64,000 nt of DNA. Source: Euglena gracilis (taxonomy: Eukaryota; Euglenida; Euglenophyceae; Euglenales). The stretch covers positions 66,360,891-66,424,890 of the forward strand of contig CP154954.1 of NCBI GenBank assembly GCA_039621445.1, in the 5' to 3' direction. The translations under genes and the position numbers were made by a program. The number at the start of each line of letters is the position of its first letter. Within the stretch, counting starts at the first letter, position 1. Below are positions 47,001 to 59,000 of the stretch, in pieces. Under the pieces are notes generated by a model, which searched no databases, was not told the origin of the DNA, and saw only the letters and a program-made list of their open reading frames with translations.

Positions 47001-50000
47001 AGGGGATCCAAATCCAAATTCGAATCCGGGCCAAAAACCAACTTTCAATTTTGGGGTTAACTTTGATTTTCAAAAACTTTAAACTTGGCCACTGCCAACC
47101 TTGCACCATTTTTGATTGCAATTCCTGACGACTATTTGGCCCCCTTGAACCATTTTATGGATTTTAGCCTTGCTTTAGCTAGAAGACTTCTTCAACTGGA
47201 GGGGCTCAATCTGCGGAGGAAGGGAATCCAGCCAGCCACCAGCCAGCCACTTTTGCATCCCAAGTAAGACATCTCCTCCGCCTCGGGGGGGATATGCAAC
47301 AAGGCTAACGCGCCGTGCTGCAATTTTGAGAAAAGTTGCTTCAAGTGATGGGCCCGCTGTGCTGTGCCCTCCACAGGTACTTGCGGCCGTACTGGGCCCC
47401 GAGGTACGCTTGCAGCGTTGGAGCTGCGGTGGCATGGCTGCGGGTTGGCGGGGAGCCTAAACCTGAGGGGCTTTCCGACTCAATGCCACCTGTGTGGTTC
47501 CCGCTGGCACTTCCTGGGGGGGGGGCTGTATGTGGTAGCCATATCACCCCAAAGGGAGTCATACTTGGGGTGATTTTCCATCCCGTCGCAGGTTTGGCAA
47601 TAAATTGGCCATTTTTATTGCCTGGAAAACTGCCTCCCAGCTGGAATTGGTGACTTCGAGCAAAATGACCCCCAGAACATGTTAGAAAACATGTGCAACT
47701 GCCGTCCCTGGAATTTGGTTTTCCTGCCTAAACATAACCCCCCAAAGATATAAACAGCAGCTTCAAACATTGACCCACTCTCTGGCGGGTTAATGTGGGG
47801 GGAGGTCCACTTTCCTAAGAACACCCCAATGGGGGGTGTATCATCAGTATTCATGGGGCATTTCGCTATGGTTGGGGACAGGGTTAAACTTACATTTGTT
47901 GTTTATAGATTAATTGTTGATTATTAAATACTAACCCTGACCCCAACCCAGCTATCCCAGACAAATAACAAAAAAAGTGGGCCTTCCGTACAACACAAAC
48001 AATTGTTTGGGATATCGCCGGGGAAGAGTGAAATCACACCCCAAGTTTGCTTGGGGCCAACTTGCCCAGTACAAGGGGTCCAACGTTTACTGACACATCC
48101 CAGGGGGGGGGGGGATACAATTGCCCAATTGTCTTGAAATCCCACCCAAACAGCCAAATTAAAACCATGGGGGAGGATTTGGGGAAAGATACTTCTGGAT
48201 TTCTGCGCTGGGGAACGTTGGTTCTCCAAAGAGGCTGGGTCAAAAAACTCCGACAGGCTGGAGGGATTTTTCCAGTGTCAAAGATGTTTCAGATGTGCCA
48301 CCATCTTTTGTCAGTGTGCCACCAGACCGTTTTTTTTTCCACACGAGAATAAAAAAAAACGGAGGGGTGGGGGTGTGGTACCAAGAAATGACTGGGCGTG
48401 ACTGGGCGTGACTTGGTCTCGGGCTTGGTTGGAACCATCCATGAGGTGGCCGGGATTTGGTTCAGCCCCACCAACGCCAACCCGGGCTCCCGCTCCGCTG
48501 CAGGAGGGTGAACACCTCTGCCAGGGCGTCCCGCTTCGCCAGCTTGATCTCCTCCTGGGTGTAGAGATGGACGGACGCCGCCATCCAGCACGTGATTGCG
48601 AAGTTTGTCTGCAGGTCACTGTGCAAGGCATGGAACCCATGAAATTGGCGTGGGACTCAGACAAAAAAAAGTAAAAAAAGCTGCAAAACAGCCCCCCCCA
48701 AAAAACTACACATAAAAAATATAACAAATAAATGGAATTAAAAAATCATAAAATCATAAATAATAGGGGAAAAATCATAAATAAAAATAGTAAATAATCA
48801 TAAAAAATCATAAATAATAGAAACAAAATAAATGGATTTGGAATTTTAATAATAAAATAATTCAATTGAAAACTTAAAATAGAATTATAAACTTATTCAT
48901 AAATTTAATTGTAACTTTAAATGTACTGTATAATGTACTGTTTAATTGTAACTGTAAAATGAAGAATAAATATAATTTCAATTTAATAATTGAAATTATA
49001 TTTCATTATACTAATTAATTCTATAACTCAAAACTATTTAGATTGTTTCAAAATATAATTTCTCAATCTCCTTGAGCCAATGTCCTTGAGGTTGAGACCG
49101 GCCTGCAAATGTCTGGAAGCAGTGGCCTGCACCCAGCACAGAGCAGATAATAGACATGGGGTCGGCTGGCAGCGACCCACTCACCGTGGCTGGCATGGGC
49201 AGGGACAGTGACGGACAACCAGTTCAAAGCTTCCTTGGATTTTTTCCCTCCACATTATTTTTTGCTTTTTTGCCTTTACCGCCACAGATTGGGCCAGCAC
49301 AGCTCAAACCAAAAATGTGGCGTATGGCAAGCCTGCAGCTTTTTGCAGCAAACTCAAACTTCCCAACCTGCGAGATGGACTAAGGGGGTCATCGACCGTC
49401 ACCATACAATTTTTTTACCGACCACTCTTACAAAAACCAGTCAATCACTTTTTTTCTTCTTCAGAAAACCAGTCAATCACTCCCCCCCCTCCCGGCAATC
49501 ACTCCCCCCCCCTTAGTTGCACTAAGGCTTCTTGTCTGTTTATGGCAGGCGCTAACTTCGCTTCTGGCCCAGCTTGCTGTGTGGTGAGTGGCCAGGTACC
49601 CCTACACCAGTGCTCTTTTGTTGCTCCGCCTGGCCAGGTGAGCAACTCTGGTGTAATTCCAGCGCTGTAGGGACATACACTCACCTTGTGTGGTTGGTGT
49701 GGTTCCCGTGGGTGGGTCTACACCCTTGCGCTCCCGCACAACCACTCCCCCCCCCCGGGGGGGGGGAGGGGTTCACCACTTTGGAATCCAAGGGAAATTT
49801 GACCAAAAACGCAAAACAGTCCAAAAAATTCCGGACTTCGGCACCGAATCACTTTTGTGGATATTTGCAACTCCCCCCATGGAGGAGGAGGTCCAGGCCA
49901 GGGTTCGATATAAGGACAGGTGGGGGACCCCCCCCCCCTGCGGGCCAGGAGGGGGGGGTGGGGGGGGACACCCCCCATCTAAACAGTGGCGCGCTCTGGG

Positions 50001-53000
50001 TGACCGAAAAATTTTGACCCCCAAAATGACCAAAAGTGCCATTTTGGGCACTTTTTGGGCAAAAATGTGCCAAAAATGCAAAAAAAAATTCGTCGCGAAG
50101 CGCCGGAGGAAAAAATTTACCCTTTTTGGGGGGGGGGTCCCGGATACCCCCCAGGGTCGGTCCAGACCCCCCTGGCAGGTGGGGGGGGGGGCCGGACCCC
50201 GCCCCCCCTGCGGGCCAGGGGGGGTGGGGGGACAGGGGTTTTTTTAAGACCGGGGGGGGGAGGAGGGGGGTCCCCCCCCACCCACCCACCCCCTGGGGGG
50301 CCCCCCGGGGGGAGGGGTCCCGGGGGACCCACAAAAAATGGCCGAAAAATCGCGAAGAGTGCTAAAAATAGAATTTTTCGGCGCCTGCGGTGCCGAAAAG
50401 TATATCCCACCCCCCCTCCGGGGGGACCCCCGGGGGGGGGGGGGGCTCGGCCGGACCCACCCACCCTACCCCCCCTCCCCCCCCCTGGGGGGTCCAAACT
50501 TAAAAAAATCCCTGGGGGGGACACCCCCACCTAAACCATGTACGCCCTCCTTATATTAAACCTGGTCCGGGCCAAAAACCAGTCAGTCACTCTGAAAAAA
50601 ATCAGCCCCCCCCCCCCGGGTGATTGTATCGCCACCACCTTTACAGAAAACCCTTTATGGAAAACCAATGAACAAAACAGGGAGGTTTGCATCCAATGAA
50701 CACCCCCAGTAGAAATCCCCCAGAGCCAAAATATTATTAAGCTGGAGGGGGTAGAGGGGGGTGGTCCCGTCCCCCACCCCCTCCAGGGGGGGTCGCCACC
50801 CCCCCAAAAAAGGGGGGAAAATGAGAGGCTTCAAAAAGTGACCAAAATTGTATTTTCAGGGAACTTTTGGGGGAATGGAATATTTTCATCAAATTGACAA
50901 AAAAATATCATAAAAACGTAATTTTTCCAGCGCAAAGTGCTGAAGGCGTTTTTGGTTCCAGGGGCCCTGGACACCCCGGCCCAGAGGAGGTGGTCCGGAG
51001 CCCCCCCTCCCCCTTGGAATGGGGGGTGGCTGGACCCCTGCCCTCCCTCTGTTACCTTCCCCCTGTGCAAAACCAACGCCCACTTAATACCCCGTCCAGG
51101 GCCACTATTTGGCCTTCAGTAAGAAGAAAAGCCAAAAGCGGGGGGGATTCGGGTACTCTTTTCACAACAGGAAAACCCTTCTCTACGTGTTGACACAATG
51201 CCACGGGTTTTCTTAAGGACCCGGGGGGGGGGGTCCAGCCTCCGGATGGCAAAAAAGCCTGCTGACTGGAAATGAGCTGCTAGCTGGATGCCCCCCCCGG
51301 GGGAGGGGTAGGGGGGGGTCGCTGAGCTCTTATCCCTTTTTTTGGGTAAGAGCGAAGCTTACCACTGGCGAAACGCCCCCCTCGAACCCCCCCCCGCCCC
51401 CACCTCCCCCCGCCCCTCCCCCCCCCCCGGGCCGGAGCCACCTCGGGAACCGGCGGATTATCACCATGATCCCGGCCCCGTTCCCGGAATTTTTTTTTTC
51501 AGTCGCGAGCGACTGGATTCCTAGTTTCCGAATCACCTCCGTTTGACCCCCAACTCCCTGCCAGGCCCGAGTTATTCACATGCGAAGGGGTCCAAACTGG
51601 GTAGGATCGGGCCGCCCCCCCTGGGTAAGCCCCCCCCTTTGGACTCTGCCATTTCGGCCAAAAAATGTCAGTTTTTTAAAAAAATCTCCAAAATGAAGCC
51701 AAATCAAAGGAAATGTCCGGAGACCTGATTTGAAGCCCTCGGAACGCTCTATCTACTGGGATTTTGGTTTCCCCGCAGCTCACTGCCAAGCACCTATGGT
51801 CAACCCCAAAAAATTCCCCATTTTAGGCCTTTTGAGGCCATTTTAGGCCATTTTAGGCCATTTGAGGCCATTTTAGGCCATTTTAGGACATTTTAAGGTA
51901 TAGGTGGGGGTTCTGAAAATCATACTTTATGCCATTTTTGTCCCGAAAACTGTATCGTAACGTGTGCAAACCTTCTCCTATTCAGTAATAAGAAATGTAC
52001 ATCCAAAAAAGCATGCAAAAATTCATGAACGCTGGGGCAAAACCATGGGAAGCTCAACAAATCTTAATTTACACCCCTAAAGGAAGAACAGTAAGAATTT
52101 ATGGCAATGAGAAATGTTCAGAAAAAAACCTTGAACAAATGTTAAAAAAAATTGTGCTACCAAAAAAGCATCCCGGTTTTTGTATTTTGTATTTTGTGAA
52201 ATCTACACCATTTTGCGGGATTTCGCAAAAAAAAGTTTCTGAAGGTTTTTTTTTTCTGAGGCTGTCAACTTTTCTTGCACAGCCGAAGTTACGGCTGCCA
52301 CAAAAACCAAAAAGGCAGGATGGGAAAACCTGTGGAACGATGCCACGCGGAACAATGTGTAGGTTTGCTCCATGAATGAGCATCAACTCGATTGATTGTT
52401 CAGGTATGATGCAGTTTTCTCCAAAATTGTGAGCAAGAAATGCTTTGTAAGCTTTTCGAAATTTTTGCAAAACAAACAAACCAAACAACATCACTGTTGA
52501 CTGCCCAGTGGCACGCACTTGTATTTCCCTCTTGCTGGGGCACTTGGCCTTCATCCTTCGTTCAGATCCAGCTGGACTACAATTCCCCCCCCCGTTCATC
52601 TGTGACTTTGACCCCTATCTTTCTTTGGGAAGTTGAAGGAACTTTGTCGCTGAAGAACCCACCTCCCCCCCCCCCGGGCGTTTGGCCCAGGCAACGATTG
52701 AAGGAAAAGAGGGGGGGGGCAACCATGGGAGAGCAAGATTGCACAAGTGTCAAACTTTCAGCAGGCTTTGCACAAAAAAAATCCAAAAAAACCTGAAAAA
52801 ATTCTTGGGGCCAAGGTACACAAATTAAGGAACCAAGTTTGTATGGAAGAAGGAGGGGAGCCAAACTCCAGGGGGGTCTATGCATACAACCTTGGTACCT
52901 GAAGATTGACTCCCAACTCCCAAATATAAGAGACCCCACCCATACCATGAGACACCCCCAACCTTGGACGTCATTTGGGGATTTTCGGTCCAACGACAAA

Positions 53001-56000
53001 TTTGATGCTGCTGTTGCCTGGTGAAATTCAATTTGATTTTCAGATGAGCATACACATCCTTCAATTCAGATTTTTCCAACATCTTTTATGTCTTTTTCCC
53101 AACACCTCATTCCAAATTTGTTCCATTATTCCATTATTATCCTCATATCTTCCAGACTGTTTCATTATTTGTGAAGCAGAAATCGTTGCACACCAAAAAA
53201 AAGACAGGAGTGAGAAAAAATACAGCCGTCCAAACCTTCAAAATTCAGCTACCAAAAGAACGTTGGGGACCGTGGATTTGGGGACTGATGCCATAATTAG
53301 TTGGGATAAAAAATGTGTCTTGTGTGGCTGTGCTCCTCCACCAAATCCACTGTTCGCCGTCCACATTAACAAAAGACACCGAAAATCATTGCCTGAATGG
53401 CTTCAGCTGTTCACCAAATAAATGTAACAAAAACAAACAAAAACAAAAAATTTTCCATTTTAGGCCATTTTAGGCCATTTTAGGCCATTTTGGGCCTTTT
53501 TAGCTATAGGTGCTTGCTCACTGCCTAGCCCGAGATACGGCCGTTTTTCGACCAATTTTGGCTATTTTGTACACTTTTCCACTGTTCGACTTAGCCGTTT
53601 TCGGACAAAAACGGAAAAAAAAACGAAAGAAAAATTTTGCCCGAAATTTTTTTGGCCTCCCGGACCCGGAAAAACTGTTTTTGAGCCGAGAATGAGCGTT
53701 TTTCGACCCGCCAGCGCCCCATTTTGGGCCGCCAACCCATTGACTTTGGGTCAAAACCGGGTCAAAAAAGTCGGAAAAAAATTGAAAAAAATCGAAAAAT
53801 TTTTTTTGTCTGAAACGATGTTTTTTTGGTCTCCCGGACCCGGAAATTTTGCTTTTCAGCCGAAAATGAGTGTTTTTCGGCCCGCCAGCGCCCCGTTTTG
53901 GGCCGCCAACCCGTTGACTTTGGGTGACAACCGGGTCAAAAAAGTCGAAAAAAAATCGAAAAAAAATTTGTCCGAAACGATGTTCTTTGGCCTCCCGGAC
54001 CCGGAAATTGTGTTTTTTTTGAGCCAAAAACGACAGTGTTTTTGACCCCCTGGCCTCCGGTTTCAGGCACAAAAGCCTTGCATTTCAGTCAAAAGAGCTC
54101 CATGGAGTGGGCCGGTTTATATGGGGTAAATCAATGATGGGGTGGGTGCGCGCTTATCAAGAGCTCAGCACTATTCAAAACCTGGTCCGGGGCTGGAGGG
54201 GGCTGGGCTGGGCTGGGCTGGGATTATGAAAAACAAAATTTTCTAAACCATTTTTGCATTTTCGACATTTTGGTGGATGGAGCTAGGTCAAGGCTGGGGG
54301 GCTGTGATGGAGGAAGCTGTGATGAGGGGGAAAAATGAAGGGATAGGTGAGCTGGGTAACCCAATTGGCTGGCCGGCCTTCGGCCAGCTGGGCTGGCCTG
54401 CGGCCGGCTGGCCCGTCCGGCCGGGCTGGACCCAACTTTATTTCACTTGACCCGGGGGGGGGGGGGGCTCCCAGCCCGAATTTGGGCTGGTGGCTGGATT
54501 TGAGCTGCTGGCTGGCTGGACCCCCCCCCTGGGGGGATGGGTACCCTCCGGCTTAAGAAAACCCCTGCACAATGGATTGATGGCCGGGTCTCAAACCGAA
54601 AGATTAAGCAGTCAAAAAATAGGGGTGTTTCTCAGGCAGATGGGCCACCATCATTGATGAACCTTGTTACAAAAAAATGTAAAATTCTTCCCTGATGTCA
54701 AACTGTGTTTGCCGAGGAATTTCGGCTTGGGTCCATTTTCCATGGGGATTAACGCCGAAGGTGGAGAACCGAGGGAGAGGGCTTATAATTAAGTATTTTC
54801 AGAAAACATAATTATTGTCACTATGATTATTCCAGGTTAGGATATCATAGTGGGGACATTGGTTCGATTGGGGGGTAAAATGATCAGATGACGGTAGGAA
54901 AAGACTTCCATGGGACGCCGGCCGAAGGAATGGGAGGTGCATGGCGACAACCATGAAGAGGAGGGCACCGAAGGGAATGAAATTGAGGGCGGCAGGAAGA
55001 CCCCTAATTGCACCCCCCCCCCCGCTTTTGACCAACCAAAGGACGATACCACCCCCATGAGTGAAGAGAAACGAAGAGTGCCAGGAAGGCTGGGGTCGCA
55101 ATCACCAACCGACTTTTGGCATTTGTACTGGACTGACTGACAATCATCAAAAATGGCATTTTAAACCAACTTTGCCAGAAATTGACTTTGATGGTTTGAG
55201 GGGTCATTTTGGGGTTCATTTCCACCAACAATTCCTACCCCCCCCCCGGTAAACAGCTCCAATCCTGTGTACTTCAACAGCCCAGGTACCGCAAAGGGGT
55301 CTGGGCGGTGGGGCGCCCAGCTGATTGGGGAGGGGGGGGGCAAGCAAACCACCCAACCAGGTGACAAAGACAAATGGCGATACTAATGCATGGAAAAAGC
55401 ACCTTGTGCAGGAAGAGCGATTGTTGTCCACGTGTGGGCAAAAAAAAACACTGATAGGAATTGACAGCTTTCCAGCTTCATATGCTTATTAGTCCACTCA
55501 TTCCCAGAACCATACCCCCCCCATGTCCAACGGACCGGTGACCTCTGTCCTCCGACCGGGGGGGGGGGAGGGGTTGTTGGTCGCAGGGTTGTGACCAAAA
55601 AGGTGTCCTCCGACCGGGGGGAGGTGTGGTGTGGTCGTTGGACATAGGGGGATGGGTACTATCGGGAGGGTTACGCTAGGAGGATGCTCCGTAGGAGGAT
55701 GCTCATGAGCATCCTTGAGTGTCGCTCGAGGATGCTCATGAGCATCTCGAGTGTCGTCGGAGGTTGTTGGTGGTCGCTCAAGGATGCTCATGAGCATCCT
55801 CGAGTGTTCTTGGCGGTCGTTCGAGGTCGCTCAAGGATGCTCACGAGCATCTTCCTTGTGTTTCCAAGTCGTTTTGGGGGGTTAATCCCCTTTGTTGTTC
55901 AACTGGTCCCAAAATAACAAAATCCCTCGTGTTTCCAAGTCGTTTTGGGTGCAAATTCCTTGTGTTTCCAAGTCGTTCTGAGGGGCAAATCCCTTCTGTT

Positions 56001-59000
56001 GCTCAACTGTTCGAGGGCCAAAATAACAAAATCCCTTGTGTTTCCAAGTCGTTCTGGGGGGCAAATCCCTGTTGTTGCTCAACTGCTCGAGGGCCCCAAA
56101 ATAACAAAGTCCCTTGTGTTTCCAAATCATTTTGGGGGGCAAATACCTTGTGTTTCCAAATCGTTCCGAGGGGCAAATCCCTTGTGTTTCTCAACTGTTC
56201 GAGGGCCCCAAAGTCCCTTGGGGGGACATGTGCTTTTTTTTGTGGTCCTGTGATACATGCAAGCATGACAGTAGGAGGATGCTCGAGATATCGCTCAAGG
56301 TCGCTCAAGGATGCTCATGAGCAACCTCAAGTGCCGCTTGAGGATGCTCATGAGCATCCTCGAGTGTTGTCGGAGGTCGTTCAAGGTCGCTCAAGGATGC
56401 TCATGAGCATCCTTGAGCATGCTCAAGGATGCTCGCTAAGCCCCCCTCTCTCTCGAGGGGGCTTAAAAACGCTCAAGGGCTCGAGCTTGAGCATCCTCCT
56501 ACCGTAACCCGCCCGGGTACTATCCTCACCCACTATACTATACTACTACTATACCCACTTTTTCCATTTCCCAGCAAGACCGACCCTCAGCGGTTGTGTA
56601 ATGGCCATTCAGCTGCTACGGATCGGCCTCTGTGTGTGGGGTCCCCCTGGGCACCAAGCATGAGGTCCGGGTGGCGGAACCAGCCAAATATGACACAGCG
56701 CACTGGCACTGCCAGGGCCCGGCACCGCCACCATAGAGCAGTTGGAACCCCCCTGTGTGCACTGTGGCAGTTGGAACCCCCCCTCACATGCACCGTGACA
56801 TAACACACAACACAACATAACATAACATAACATAACATAACATAACATAACATAACATGACATAACATAACATAACATAACATAACATAACATAACATAA
56901 CATAACATAACATAACATAACATAACATAACATAACATAACATAACATAACATAACATAACATAACATAACATAACATGACATGACATAACATAACATAA
57001 CATAACATAACATAACATAACATAACATAACATAACATGACATAACATAACATAACATAACATAACATAACATAACATGACATAACATAACATAACATAA
57101 CATAACATGACATAACATGACATAACATAACATAACATAACATAACATAACATAACATAACATAACATAACATAACATAACATAACATAACATAACATAA
57201 CATAACATAACATAACATAACATAACATAACATAACATAACATGACATAACATAACATAACATAACATAACATGACATAACATAACATAACATAACATAA
57301 CATAACATAACATAACATAACATAACATAACATAACATAACATAACATAACATGACATAACATAACATAACATAACATAACATGACATAACATGACATAA
57401 CATAACATAACATAACATAACATAACATAACATAACATAACATAACATAACATAACATAACATGACATGACATAACATAACATAACATAACATGACATGA
57501 CATAACATAACATAACATAACATAACATAACATAACATAACATAACATAACATAACATAACATAACATAACATAACATAGCATAACATAACGTAACATAA
57601 CATAGCATAGCATAGGATAGGATCATAACATAGCGTAACATAACATAACATAACATAGCATAACATAACATGACACGACATGACATAGCATGACATGACA
57701 TGACATATGCACCCATTAACCCGATCAAATCAGCCTCCGAGTCAACGTTTGAGGTCCATTGCTGAAAACAACAGCAGGGAGGGCGGACTGATGTTGGGGA
57801 TTTAATACATTGATTTGGATTTTTGCTGAAAAAACTTTGGCCGATTGAAGCCGGGTTCCTGAATGAGCACAATAGCACCCCCCAGGGTATTTGTTGACAA
57901 GTGGGTAGCAAAAAGGAGGGTGCCCATTGCAGGGGGGATGCTTCTGAGAATACATAAAGGGGGGGTTCCGTAAGTGGAGCGACCAGAAACTTGGCACATG
58001 CTCGGGAGCAAAACCATTTGCGAGCCACAGCAGCACGTTTGGGGAGGCAAATGCCGGAGCATAGCAAGGAAAATGAACGGTGGCAGGCCATTCTGATTCA
58101 GGATTGGCAGAAATCAAAATAAAAAGTATCTCTCAGGAAATCTTGCAGAAAAATAAAACAATAATTTTTTTTAAAAAATATGAAATATAAAGCCTATGAG
58201 GACAGGTTGGCCGGTGTGGGAGGTAGAGGACAGTTTCCCGGGAAGACAATTTCCTGGGGGGTAGGTGTGACAAATTAAAAAACATCACATCGCAGCACAT
58301 CACATTGCACTGCACGTATGTATGGATCTCACCGCCCCCTGGGGAACTGTCCTCCCCAGAAATTGTTTTCTACCCGTTGTACTCGCTGACTATCATCATA
58401 GGGATCTATCATTGTCTCTTTATGCCGTACCCACTGTTGAAATCTTCTTTTGCGAATCAACTCATTTCCCCCCGACAGAAAGAGCAGGTTTATCAATTTG
58501 AAAGGCCCTGATGAACGTTGTCATCATTCTTCTGATCAGAAATGTGTGGGAGAAAAGCTTTTTCTGAATTTTGTTTTGATGGGGTGGGGAATTGCCAAAC
58601 CATTTTCCTCTGGCCGGTCCCTCTGCTAATTCCCCCTCCTGCCTTCTGGATCTGTCTTTCCCCTCTGTTTTTGCGGACTTGCCTGGGAGGTGGGTGTGTA
58701 TGGATTGTAGTGATGTGATGTCATGGTGGGATAATGGAATGTGATGCGATGTAATGTAATGTGGTAATGGGCAGGTGCAAAAACACACTTACATAAATAC
58801 AATATAGCTAATGAGCAGGAATCGCTTTCTGATTGCAAGAATAGCTCCGAATCACAAGAATGGGCCTGGCTGTGAGGAAAATGAAGAAATACGTCACACT
58901 GGTGGTAAACCGCACCTCGGTGTCTCGGAACTGTGCCGGATGCAGACGCAGTCTTTTCCGCCCATGCGAGGAAAGTGGTTTCAGGTTTTTGGTACGCCGC

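Noticed and set aside
56587-58091. ORFs of 334-435 codons rich in M-L-C-Y-V
   Set aside because: They are the stop-free complement of the CATAA satellite, readable in all three frames.
57725-58117. Minus-strand ORF of 130 codons upstream of the satellite
   Set aside because: Located where an exon between G and B might be, but nothing similar exists in the copy 2 interval 18,134-19,490, so I did not call it.
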